NCBI GenBank assembly: GCA_018829205.1
Contig: JAHJUE010000013.1
Coordinates: forward strand, 1-64,000
Direction: 5' to 3'
Length of the DNA: 64,000 nucleotides
Source: Bacteroidota bacterium
Lineage (GTDB): Bacteria > Bacteroidota > Ignavibacteria > Ignavibacteriales > Melioribacteraceae
Below, one piece after another: positions 26,389-35,064 of this stretch; position 1 is the stretch's first letter; each line of letters opens with the position of its first letter. Position numbers and translations under genes: made by a program. The notes under the pieces were generated by a model. The model was not told the origin of the DNA and did not search any database. It saw only the letters and a list, made by a program, of their open reading frames with translations.

Positions 26389-27885
26389 TTATTTTTCTAA
26401 AGGAAGTTTTACAGTAAAGGTACTTCCTTCGTTTAATTTACTTTTTACTTCAATTTTCCCGTTCATTTTTTTTATAATTCCGTAACTTACCGAAAGTCCA
26501 AGTCCTGTTCCTTTACCTACTTCTTTTGTTGTAAAAAATGGGTCAAAGATTCGTTCAACCGTTAATTCATTCATGCCAGTACCGTTATCAGTAATTTCAA
26601 CTAAAACATACTCGGAATTATGAAATGAATTTACCTGGATTGTGCCGTTGCCGTGAATTGCGTCAAGAGCATTTAGTAGAATATTTACAAATACCTGCAG
26701 CAGCTGGTCGGGTACAATATTTAATTTCGGAACCTCGGGATCCAAAGAAGTTTCAAAATTAACCTTGTGTACGCGTTTATCATATTTAACAATTCCTAAG
26801 GCGGTTTTAATTACATCGGTAATTTGGATAAAACTTTTTTCATAACCGGGCGGACGGGAAAAATCAACAAGTTCACGTACAATTCTAGAAATCCTGTCTA
26901 TATTTTCCTTAATTGTTGAAAGCTGTTCGGTTATAAAATCATCTTTAAGCTGCCGCTGCAGAAGCTGAACAATTGAAGAAATTGAAGCCAGCGGATTACC
27001 GATTTCATGCGCAACGCCGGCCGCGACCTGACCAATAACTGCAAGTTTCTCCGACTGATCAATCTGCTGCTGAAGTTTTTTTACTTCCGTTGTATCTTTA
27101 ATTATTACAGAGCGTCCGGCATAATCTCCGTTTTGATCGGGCAGTTTAGTAACATTTAACTGAACTGTAAGTATTTTCCCGTGTTTTGTTTTTCTTTCCG
27201 TTTCGAATATTCTTACATATCCGTTTTTTTTAGTTTCATCTTTAATATAATTTAATTCGGTTAAATACCTTTTATTATCGGGCAGTAGAGTGCTGCTGGA
27301 CTGGTATAAAATTTCTTCTTCGGAGTAACCGAAAATTTTTTCGGCCCCTTTATTCCAAGCTACTATATTTTCATCTTTATCAATAACCATAATCGCAGAA
27401 TCAGAGGCGTGGAGAATATTTGAAAGATACTGCTGGTTAGTTTCAAGCTTTGCCGCTAAACGGTCGCGGTCGCTTTCTAATTCCTGCATTTGCGCTTTCT
27501 GGTGAAGCATGCCGTATCTTGCATAAATCTGTTCAATTATTTCATCAATAAATCCTATTAAAATAATTGGGTCATATTTATAAGAGTTATCGTTTTCAAT
27601 AGGACTTAATATTGCGTAGCGGCCTTGTGAAAAGATATGACTTATTTCAAGAAGATTTAAATTTGATTTAGAAAACAAATTATAAATATCAATCAGATAC
27701 TGATCTGCTGTTTTATAATCAGAAGTTTCAATTACTTCAATAATTAATTTAATGCTGCTTTCAACAAATGTTCTAATCTGAGATTCGGTTAACTTGTCTT
27801 TTAATTTATCATTTACATTTTTAACCCAGTTTTCAAGAATTACCTTAAAATACTTTGTTAAAAGCTCTATTATAATTTTTTTCAT
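26389..27885 (-). CDS. PAS-containing sensor histidine kinase (NtrB-like), partner of the NtrC-like regulator
   Basis: 498 residues, no membrane segment, so a cytosolic sensor. An all-helical N-terminal domain (1-150), a PAS domain (LSNILHASDSAIMVIDKDENIVAWNKGAEKIFGYSEEEIL, ~155-270), HisKA with VAAGVAHEIGNPLASIS (His ~293), and HATPase_c with FVNILLNALDAIHG, TDNGTGM and GTGLGLSVSYGIIKKMNG. The NPLASI motif is typical of NtrB-type kinases paired with sigma-54 activators. The regulator gene follows by 11 bp. Confidence 0.92.
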   Translation of the reverse strand: MKKIIIELLTKYFKVILENWVKNVNDKLKDKLTESQIRTFVESSIKLIIEVIETSDYKTADQYLIDIYNLFSKSNLNLLEISHIFSQGRYAILSPIENDNSYKYDPIILIGFIDEIIEQIYARYGMLHQKAQMQELESDRDRLAAKLETNQQYLSNILHASDSAIMVIDKDENIVAWNKGAEKIFGYSEEEILYQSSSTLLPDNKRYLTELNYIKDETKKNGYVRIFETERKTKHGKILTVQLNVTKLPDQNGDYAGRSVIIKDTTEVKKLQQQIDQSEKLAVIGQVAAGVAHEIGNPLASISSIVQLLQRQLKDDFITEQLSTIKENIDRISRIVRELVDFSRPPGYEKSFIQITDVIKTALGIVKYDKRVHKVNFETSLDPEVPKLNIVPDQLLQVFVNILLNALDAIHGNGTIQVNSFHNSEYVLVEITDNGTGMNELTVERIFDPFFTTKEVGKGTGLGLSVSYGIIKKMNGKIEVKSKLNEGSTFTVKLPLEK

Positions 27886-28196
27886 AAATCCGTGATAAGT
27901 GGTGTAAAATTAGAATCAGGATGTTTCTCAAAATTAAGAATCAAAAATAAAGAAAGAGAGGATGAATTGAAAGGGAATTAAACTTTTGAATAAGTCTTTA
28001 TCAGAAAACTGACCGAAATTACATTATAATATTGCTGTTTCTTTTCTAATATTCTCTTAACCTGATTAATGTTTTTTACTTTTTGTAACTTAAAAACTAA
28101 AAATGGGAAAACATAATTTTTATTTAAGAATTAAAGGAACACCCGGATTTAAATCATGTATAAAAGTAAATTTAATTACAACCAAAAGGTGAAAAA
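27886..28196. other. 311-bp divergent intergenic region
   Basis: This lies between the NtrB-like kinase (minus) and the MuiA-family gene (plus). I find no open gene, hairpin or tandem repeat. I looked for a -24/-12 sigma-54 promoter (TGGCA-N7-TGC) and did not see a convincing one. The only distinct site is the ribosome-binding AAGGTG just before 28197. Confidence 0.55.
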
Positions 28197-29798
28197 ATGC
28201 TGAGGATTATTTTCTCAATTTTATTGTTATGTCAAACAATTATTTTATCGGCCGGCGGCATTAATCAAAAAACAAAACTAGAAGCAGTTAAGGTATTTTT
28301 ATCGGGAGTTGAGTTAAGTCATTCGGCGCAGGTTGAACTGCCGTCAAAAGGGAATTATGAATTAGTATTCGATGGAATTGCCTCTAATATAATCGAAAAC
28401 AGCCTACAAGTTTCGGCCGGCGGAAATGTTTTAATACTTTCGGTAAAAAGCCGAACTAATTATTTGACATCTAATGTAAAACCTCAAGAAGTTATTAAAC
28501 TTGAAGATTCATTAAAAATATTAAATATGCAGAAATCAAAAACACAAAATGATAATGACGTGTTAAAAATGGACATTGAGTTTCTTGTGGCGAACAGACA
28601 ATTCGCGGGTGAACAAAAAAGTATTACGGTTAAAGAGCTTCAACAGTTCGCAGATTTCTACTCCGAAAGATTAAAAAAAATTAAAAGCAATATTTTATCC
28701 GTTGAAATGAAACTGACTGAAATTGAAAAGGATATTTTAAGAATCACAAACCAGTTAAACGAAATTAATAAAAGAAGGAATCAGCCTTCAACTGAAGTAG
28801 TTGTAAACGTTGCTGCTGCAAAAGCAGAGAAATGTAATTTTAAACTAACATATTTAAATAATAACTCGGGCTGGAATCCTGTTTATGATCTACGGGCAGT
28901 AGATATTGTAAGTCCGGTTACTCTGAATTATAAAGCTGAGGTATTTCAAAACACAGGGATAGAATGGAAGGACGCTAAGATTATATTGTCGACCAGAAAC
29001 CCAAGGGAAAGCGGCAACAAACCGGAACTATATACATGGTATCTCGATTTTGAAAATAGGTACGGACAAAATTGGGGACAACCACAGCAAAGACAATTAA
29101 TGCAAAAAATGGCGCCGGCAGAATCAGTACAAATGGATGCCGCTGCATTAGAGCCTTCAATAGAAGATTTTATAATAATCAGCGAAACACAAATGGCCGT
29201 TGAATTTGCTGCTGAAGTTAATTACACGGTTCCATCTGATAATAAAAGGCATGCAATTGCTCTAAGAGAATATAGTCTGCCTGCAAGATTTGAATATTAC
29301 GCCGCGCCGAAAATTGACGGTGACGCTTTTCTTATCGCATATATAAATGATTGGAAAGAGATGAATTTACTCCCCGGACAAGCAAATATTTATTTCGAAA
29401 ATTCTTTTATCGGACAATCGGTTATTGATCCTTTTACAACCGAAAAAGAGTTGACACTTTCAATGGGACGGGATAAAAATATTATAATAGAAAGAAAAAT
29501 GTTAAAGGATTTTACAGAGGATAAATTTTTAAGCAGCGATATAGAAAGGCATTTCGCCTATGAAATTAAAATTAAGAATAATAAAAAAAACGATATAAAA
29601 TTGATTCTGGAAGAACAATTCCCGGTTTCAAAAAATGAAGATATAAAAGTAGAACTAATAAACAACGGCGGTGCGCAAGTAAACAAGGTAAAGGGAATAT
29701 TAAAGTGGGCTATTGATTTAAATCCTTCAAAAGATATTTCACAACATTATGTCTATTCGGTCCGTTATCCGGCGGATAAAGTAATTCCGGGTTTATAA
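28197..29798 (+). CDS. Mucoidy inhibitor MuiA family protein (DUF4140/DUF4139)
   Basis: A signal peptide (MLRIIFSILLLCQTIILSAGG) is followed by the N-terminal DUF4140 part (AVKVFLSGVELSHSAQVELPSKGNYELVFDGI), a coiled-coil stretch (~95-200) and the DUF4139 beta-rich region (WNPVYDLRAVD, YKAEVFQNTGIEWKDAKIILSTRNP). The end, LKWAIDLNPSKDISQHYVYSVRYP, is also typical. 533 residues matches the family. It is exported, with unknown biochemical function; the name comes from a phenotype in other bacteria. Monocistronic. Confidence 0.85.
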   Translation: MLRIIFSILLLCQTIILSAGGINQKTKLEAVKVFLSGVELSHSAQVELPSKGNYELVFDGIASNIIENSLQVSAGGNVLILSVKSRTNYLTSNVKPQEVIKLEDSLKILNMQKSKTQNDNDVLKMDIEFLVANRQFAGEQKSITVKELQQFADFYSERLKKIKSNILSVEMKLTEIEKDILRITNQLNEINKRRNQPSTEVVVNVAAAKAEKCNFKLTYLNNNSGWNPVYDLRAVDIVSPVTLNYKAEVFQNTGIEWKDAKIILSTRNPRESGNKPELYTWYLDFENRYGQNWGQPQQRQLMQKMAPAESVQMDAAALEPSIEDFIIISETQMAVEFAAEVNYTVPSDNKRHAIALREYSLPARFEYYAAPKIDGDAFLIAYINDWKEMNLLPGQANIYFENSFIGQSVIDPFTTEKELTLSMGRDKNIIIERKMLKDFTEDKFLSSDIERHFAYEIKIKNNKKNDIKLILEEQFPVSKNEDIKVELINNGGAQVNKVKGILKWAIDLNPSKDISQHYVYSVRYPADKVIPGL

Positions 29799-29816
29799 TT
29801 TTATCTTTACTTCTTT

Positions 29817-29863
29817 TTCTTGATCTTTATCCTTATCTGTAAAGTTTGGATAAAGATTAAGAA
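29817..29863. repeat. GATAAA-type intergenic hairpin (copy C), possible terminator
   Basis: TTCTTGATCTTTATCC (29817-29832) pairs with GGATAAAGATTAAGAA (29848-29863) with one mismatch, loop 15 nt. It follows the MuiA-family stop by about 20 bp and precedes the end of the convergent kinase. It shares the GATAAAGATCAAG wording with the repeats at 8048-8105 and 40971-41015. Confidence 0.55.
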
Positions 29864-29910
29864 AATAATTTATAAATAATTATTAAATGAGTAATAGATG
29901 ATAAGAATGA

Positions 29911-31707
29911 TTAAGATACCGCTGTTTGAAGTGGGATTGTAAAAATAAATTTTGCGCCTTTATTCGGACTGCTTTCAGCCCGGATTTTTCCGCCGTGTTT
30001 TTCCACAAATTCTTTGCATAAAATTAATCCTAATCCGGTTCCTTTTTCTTTATTTGTTCCTTCACGGCTCATTCCTTTTTTAAGATTGAATAAATTTTTA
30101 ATTTCATTTTCAGTCATTCCAATCCCGGTGTCGCAAACACAAATTTCAGCCGTTTTATTTTTAATTGCCGCGGTTACGATAATCTCTCCTTTTTCGTGAG
30201 TAAATTTTAACGCGTTTGAAATTAAATTCCTTATAATTGATTCAATCATATTTTTATCGGCATATAGATTTATTTCATCCTTAATATCGCTTCTTAGTTT
30301 AATATTTTTTTCAATGGCAATAATCTCAAACAGCTCAATATTTTCCTTAACGAGAGAACGTAATTCAAAACTTTCCGGATGGAATTCTTTTCCTTCAGTC
30401 TGAATCATTGACCATTCAAGGAGATTAGATAGTAGTTTAAATATATTTGCGGCCGAAGAATTTATATTTGCCGCGTATTTTTTAATTTCATCATTGGTTA
30501 ATTCGTCAATCTCTTCGTTAAGAAATTCTGAAAAACCAAGTATTGAAGAGAACGGACTTTTTAAGTCGTGCGCTATTACAGAAAAAAGCTTGTCCTTGTT
30601 ATTGTTTAATTCTTCAAGTTCAGCGGTTCTTTCTTTTACTTTAAGTTCGAGATCCTCATTTGCTTTCTTAAGCAGTTCTTCGTTTCTTTTTCTCTCTGTT
30701 ATATCGCGCGCAATTGTTACATAACCGGTAATAACTTCATTATCTATAACCGGAGTAGAAGAAAAACTCATCGGGATTAATGAACCGTTTTTACATTTAA
30801 ACTCGGCATCAAAAAATCCTTCATGCATTCTTCTTTGACGGGTATAATTTTTATAGCCTTCGATGTAATCGGGATTATCAAGCAGATCAGTAAGTTTTTG
30901 GCCTACTAGCTCGCCTTCTGAATATCCGATTAATGATTTTAAATCGCCGCGCGCGTATTCAATTCTAAAATTTTCATCGGTCTTAATAAAAAGATCCTTC
31001 ATTACCGAAAGTGTCTGCTTTAACGAATCAAATAATGTAACAACCGCTTTATGCCTGAATATATAATATATTGATAGTGCCAGCGCTATAGTGGAAGAAA
31101 AGAAATATGCTTCATAATCTTTTTTAAATATTGTCGAAAGAATTGATTCGCTGAAAGGCCCGGGGAGGAGTAAGAATAAATAAATAAATCCTGAAAACAG
31201 CAGTTTTGATTTAAAATTTTTATCGCCGAAACCACCTACAAACGAATAAAGCTGAGTAATACCTATTGTGAAAAATATTGAGCTCCATATAATATAAAAT
31301 ATAAATCCGTTAGGCGAGATTCCTCCAAACTCATTATAAGGCTGTGGAAGGTATCCTAATAATGTCATTGTATAACTAAATAGTCCGGTAAAATATATTA
31401 TAAACAGAACACGTTTTTTATTCAAAGTATTTACAGAGCCTATAAATACAATTATAAAATGAATAAAAAAGAAAGGGATCAAAGAATATAAAAATATTGA
31501 AATTGTTCTAAAGAATTCTTTCAAAGGATCGATAAACATTACAGCCGAAAAATAGCTGGAAATGCCGTATGCTGTTAAAAGCATAATACACAAAAAATAA
31601 AATTGACTTATAAAACTGCGTCTTATTTTATAAATAATAGCCGATGCTATAATAATATTTATTAATGTATATGCGGCGGATACTTGGAAATATATCATGT
31701 GTGTCAA
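29911..31707 (-). CDS. 7TM-PAS sensor histidine kinase
   Basis: 598 residues. Seven or so N-terminal membrane segments (residues ~5-225, e.g. IYFTGLFSYTMTLLGYLP and FSGFIYLFLLLPGPF) resemble the histidine-kinase 7TM sensor module. A PAS domain follows (KTDENFRIEYARGDLKSLIG... ending ARDITERKRNEE), then a coiled coil, HisKA (FSVIAHDLKSPFSSILGFSEFL, His ~379) and HATPase_c (IIRNLISNALKFTHEKG, GTGLGLILCKEFVEKHGG). The start is given as TTG 31707 with AGGGA upstream; ATG at 31698 is also possible. No response regulator is adjacent. Confidence 0.88.
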   Translation of the reverse strand: MTHMIYFQVSAAYTLINIIIASAIIYKIRRSFISQFYFLCIMLLTAYGISSYFSAVMFIDPLKEFFRTISIFLYSLIPFFFIHFIIVFIGSVNTLNKKRVLFIIYFTGLFSYTMTLLGYLPQPYNEFGGISPNGFIFYIIWSSIFFTIGITQLYSFVGGFGDKNFKSKLLFSGFIYLFLLLPGPFSESILSTIFKKDYEAYFFSSTIALALSIYYIFRHKAVVTLFDSLKQTLSVMKDLFIKTDENFRIEYARGDLKSLIGYSEGELVGQKLTDLLDNPDYIEGYKNYTRQRRMHEGFFDAEFKCKNGSLIPMSFSSTPVIDNEVITGYVTIARDITERKRNEELLKKANEDLELKVKERTAELEELNNNKDKLFSVIAHDLKSPFSSILGFSEFLNEEIDELTNDEIKKYAANINSSAANIFKLLSNLLEWSMIQTEGKEFHPESFELRSLVKENIELFEIIAIEKNIKLRSDIKDEINLYADKNMIESIIRNLISNALKFTHEKGEIIVTAAIKNKTAEICVCDTGIGMTENEIKNLFNLKKGMSREGTNKEKGTGLGLILCKEFVEKHGGKIRAESSPNKGAKFIFTIPLQTAVS

Positions 31708-31814
31708 GGATTTCCCTGATGAATTAAAACTAATATATAAATAATAAAATAATTTTAAAACAGAATTAATCTTATTTTAATATTGACGCGTTTTATTTGC
31801 GGGGGATAATTAAT

Positions 31815-32657
31815 TTATTTTTTAAACCTACGGAATGCAAAAAGAAACTGAGTAAAATAATTTAAAGGGAAAAATGTTTTTAATCCGTAATCAGAGGCTT
31901 TGTCATTCTCGGGTAAATATGCCGAGCCGAAAATCCAATCCCAAACTGCAAGTTTAGTTGAAAAATTTCTGTTTCTTCCTTTCCCCGTTGTGTGATGCCA
32001 CCTGTGCATTTCAGGGCCATTAATAAAATATTGAATTTTGCCAGTTTCAACATTAATATTTGAGTGTATATACATTCCCCAAACCGCGCTTATAACACCT
32101 TTATATGCTATCACTTCCGGGGGAGCGCCAAGAAGTACAATAGGCAGAAACTCTACTGTTTGATTAATTATAATTTCTATCGCATGCGAGCGCGAACCCG
32201 AAAGCCAGTCGACTTTTTTAGGCGAGTGGTGAGCTTCATGAATACGCCAAAGCCATTTGTTTTTATGCTGCCATCTGTGCATCCAGTAAATATATAAATC
32301 ATGACTTACTGTAAAGATTACCAATTGCAGCCAAATGGGAATATCCGCAAATAATTCTAATCGCGATATACCTGTTGTTGAATCTATATAAGCTATTATA
32401 TAACCGAATATCAAAATACCAAGTATATAACTCTGAGCGATGGTGTACAGTACTAAATCGTCAAAGAATCCATCTCTTAAAATTTTTTGTCCCTTTGTAT
32501 ATGGAAAAATTCTTTCCAATATCAAAAATAGCGCTGCGGATGATATAATAATTATTATTGATATTTTTTCGGGTTGGGACAAACCTGACAAATAATTTAA
32601 GAGAAGGTCAGCCGCCTGTCCAAAAATATTCGATGTTAATATTTCTATTGATTCCAT
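31815..32657 (-). CDS. Fatty acid hydroxylase/sterol desaturase superfamily membrane protein
   Basis: An integral membrane di-iron oxygenase family member. The His-box set is complete: HDLYIYWMHRWQH, RIHEAHHS, and later HSNIN plus MHRWHHTTG. Hydrophobic segments occupy ~10-110 and ~165-185. 280 residues. The substrate is unknown; bacterial relatives hydroxylate lipids or carotenoids. It lies 54 bp after the NeuB-like gene on the same strand, so it may belong to the surface-sugar operon, or simply follow it. Confidence 0.82.
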   Translation of the reverse strand: MESIEILTSNIFGQAADLLLNYLSGLSQPEKISIIIIISSAALFLILERIFPYTKGQKILRDGFFDDLVLYTIAQSYILGILIFGYIIAYIDSTTGISRLELFADIPIWLQLVIFTVSHDLYIYWMHRWQHKNKWLWRIHEAHHSPKKVDWLSGSRSHAIEIIINQTVEFLPIVLLGAPPEVIAYKGVISAVWGMYIHSNINVETGKIQYFINGPEMHRWHHTTGKGRNRNFSTKLAVWDWIFGSAYLPENDKASDYGLKTFFPLNYFTQFLFAFRRFKK

Positions 32658-32711
32658 AACACCAAAAAGAAAAATAATTTAATCGGGTAAAACATAATTA
32701 CAAATAAATGA

Positions 32712-33608
32712 TTAAGCCATTTCGGTTTTTTTAATTCTTCTTAATTTATTTATAGAAGAGAGTTCACTATCAAAAACTTTTTTAATGCCGTCGCCGAGTG
32801 ATTTTTCAATATCTCTTATATCTTTAACAAGTCTGAACATACCTTGAACCTCTACCGAAGCGGCTTGATCGGAACCCCACATAGCTCGGTCTAAAGTTAT
32901 ATGCCGTTCTATAAATGCAGCGCCGAGTGCGACAGCGGCCATTGTTGGCGCCAGCCCGGTTTCATGACCCGAGTATCCGATTGGTATATTAGGAAATTTC
33001 TTTTTATAAGTTTGAATAACTCTAAGATTTAGTTCCTCAAGCTTGCATGGATATGTTGAGGTTGACTGAGCAAGTAAAATATTCTCATTACCACAAAGCA
33101 TTACAGCATTTTCAACTTCTTCCATTGAAGACATACCCGAAGAAAGCATTATCGGTTTACCCGTTTTTTTAACACATTTTAAAAGTTCAGAATCAGTTAA
33201 TGAAGCAGAAGCAATTTTATAAATTACAGGATCGAATTTATTGATAAAATCAACCGCTCCCTCATCCCAGGGAGAAACGAACCAATGAATATTTTTTTTT
33301 CGGCAGTAACTGTCAATTTCGGCATATTCATCTTCATTAAACTCAACTTTGTATCGGTAATCAATATATGTCATTCTTCCCCAAGGCGTGTCTCTCTCAA
33401 TATTCCATTGATCTTTTGGGACACAAAGTTCGGGAGTTCTTTTTTGAAATTTTACAGCATCGCATCCAGAGAAAACGGCACCGTCGATAAGTTTTTTTGC
33501 ATTTTCCAGAGATCCGTTATGGTTAATACCTATTTCCGCAATAATGTAAACAGGCTCTCCGTCGCCAATAAAACGGTCGCCCACTTTAACATTGTTTGGT
33601 TTTATCAT
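32712..33608 (-). CDS. NeuB-like sialic/ulosonic acid synthase, lacking the SAF domain
   Basis: Condenses PEP with a hexose derivative to form a nonulosonic acid. The TIM-barrel marks are PVYIIAEIGINHNGSLENAK, GCDAVKFQKRTPE, YKIASASLTDSELL, LSSGMSSMEEVENAV, NIPIGYSGHETGLAP and GAAFIERHITLDRAMWGSDQ. NeuB/SpsE proteins usually reach 340-370 residues with a C-terminal SAF (antifreeze-like) domain. This one ends at 298, just after the barrel. It belongs to a minus-strand sugar operon with a phosphatase and a cytidylyltransferase; the preceding phosphatase gene is 30 bp upstream. Confidence 0.85.
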   Translation of the reverse strand: MIKPNNVKVGDRFIGDGEPVYIIAEIGINHNGSLENAKKLIDGAVFSGCDAVKFQKRTPELCVPKDQWNIERDTPWGRMTYIDYRYKVEFNEDEYAEIDSYCRKKNIHWFVSPWDEGAVDFINKFDPVIYKIASASLTDSELLKCVKKTGKPIMLSSGMSSMEEVENAVMLCGNENILLAQSTSTYPCKLEELNLRVIQTYKKKFPNIPIGYSGHETGLAPTMAAVALGAAFIERHITLDRAMWGSDQAASVEVQGMFRLVKDIRDIEKSLGDGIKKVFDSELSSINKLRRIKKTEMA

Positions 33609-33638
33609 TTTAAAATTCCGATTACTTTTTAAAAATGT

Positions 33639-34148
33639 TTATTTAATCGACTTTGATTCAATTAGAAATTCAGCAAAATCTCTGAAAGCGCCATAACCGC
33701 CGTTGCTTTCCACAATAATATCTGAAACTTCTTTCGCGAACTTTGTGGCATCGGCAGGGCAGGCTGAAAGACCGGCCAGTTTCATAATCTCAATATCATT
33801 TGTATCATCACCAATAAAAGCAACTTCATCAATCAGTAAATTTTTTCTTTTTATAATTTCATTAAGAACTTCAACTTTATTTTTTATGCCTAGGTGTACT
33901 TCATCAATTTTTAATTTAGCAGCTCGCGAAGTAACGATACCTGAATTTTCACCGGTGATTATCCCGGTTTCAATTCCAACTAAACTACGCAAACGCTCAA
34001 CGCCCATTCCGTCGCGGATAGAAAACCTCTTCATTATTTCTCCATCCTGAGAATAGTAAGATCCGGTATCGGTTAAAACGCCGTCGCAATCGGTTAATAA
34101 TAATTTTATTTTTTTTGCCTTTTCAATAATTTCTGGATGTACATTCAT
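33639..34148 (-). CDS. KdsC-like HAD phosphatase
   Basis: A C0-type HAD hydrolase of 169 residues. The nucleophile motif LLLTDCDGVLTD, the threonine motif GIITGENSG, and the acidic motif VAFIGDDTNDIEIMKLAG are all intact. Relatives dephosphorylate KDO-8-P, Neu5Ac-9-P or KDN-9-P, removing the phosphate left after the PEP condensation step. Next to a NeuB-like synthase, this suggests that a phosphorylated hexose, rather than free ManNAc, is the precursor. Confidence 0.85.
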   Translation of the reverse strand: MNVHPEIIEKAKKIKLLLTDCDGVLTDTGSYYSQDGEIMKRFSIRDGMGVERLRSLVGIETGIITGENSGIVTSRAAKLKIDEVHLGIKNKVEVLNEIIKRKNLLIDEVAFIGDDTNDIEIMKLAGLSACPADATKFAKEVSDIIVESNGGYGAFRDFAEFLIESKSIK

Positions 34149-34202
34149 TATATATTCTCATTTACTTTATAAACTTTTAACTTTACTAACTTTCAAACTG
34201 AA

Positions 34203-35006
34203 TTACCATGCAGTCCAGCCGCCGTCAACAATTAAATTTGCGCCGGTCATATATTTTGATGAATCGCCGGCAAGAAAAATTAAAGCTCCTTTGTAATCGT
34301 CGGGTTTTGCCATTCTGCCTAACGGAGTCTTTGCGGAATACTTATTTATAAAAAACTCATCCTGATTGTTCTCAACTCCGCCTGGAGATAATGTATTCAC
34401 GCGCACTCCGTCCTTACCCCAATAAGCGGCAAGATACTTTGTGAACATTATTACCGCACCTTTGGTAGCAGAATACGCAGGCGGTTTATAAAAGGATTGC
34501 GAGCCGTCTTCTTTTATATAAAGAGATTGGTCGGGGGCTGTAATTCCGTATGTTGAAGCGATATTAATAATGCTTCCGGATTTCTGCCGGGCCATTGAAG
34601 TACCGAAAACCTGTGAACATAAAAATACGCCTGTTAAATTTACATCGATAGATTTTTGCCAGAGATCAAGCGGATAATTTTCAAATTTAGATTGTTCGGC
34701 GGCGGCTTTCGGGTTTTCAAACATATCATTTATCGCCGCGTTGTTTACAAGAATATCGATATGCCCAAACATTTCAATTACTTTATCGCGCGCATTTTTT
34801 ACGGAATCGGGATTTGTAACATCAAGCAGTAAACCCATTGAATGAGTTTCTAAAGCATCGGCAAAAATTATGCATTTCTCTTCATTAATATCGGCCGCTA
34901 CAACATTAGCTCCCGCTTCAGATAATGCTTTGCAGTGCTCTTTTCCTATAAGTCCCAATGCTCCTGTTACAACCGCAGTTTTGTTTTTTAGTGAGAACAG
35001 TTCCAT
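34203..35006 (-). CDS. SDR-family oxidoreductase in sugar cluster
   Basis: A classical short-chain dehydrogenase of 267 residues: NAD(P) motif AVVTGALGLIGKEH (near residue 10), LVNNAAIND, and the catalytic Tyr-Lys pair in YSATKGAV. The C-terminus (KYMTGANLIVDGGWTAW) is typical. The family resembles PtmA-type enzymes in legionaminate/flagellin sugar loci. The likely role is to oxidise or reduce a hydroxyl on the sugar acid, pairing with the adjacent aminotransferase. Confidence 0.82.
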   Translation of the reverse strand: MELFSLKNKTAVVTGALGLIGKEHCKALSEAGANVVAADINEEKCIIFADALETHSMGLLLDVTNPDSVKNARDKVIEMFGHIDILVNNAAINDMFENPKAAAEQSKFENYPLDLWQKSIDVNLTGVFLCSQVFGTSMARQKSGSIINIASTYGITAPDQSLYIKEDGSQSFYKPPAYSATKGAVIMFTKYLAAYWGKDGVRVNTLSPGGVENNQDEFFINKYSAKTPLGRMAKPDDYKGALIFLAGDSSKYMTGANLIVDGGWTAW

Positions 35007-35064
35007 ATAAAATATTCTAAGTAATTAATAATTATTTATTTATTCATGAATTTGAAATTGCAGT

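Noticed and set aside
27886-28196. Searched for a sigma-54 promoter near the NtrC-like system
   Set aside because: No convincing -24 GG / -12 GC pair with correct spacing was seen on either strand, so no target promoter is reported.
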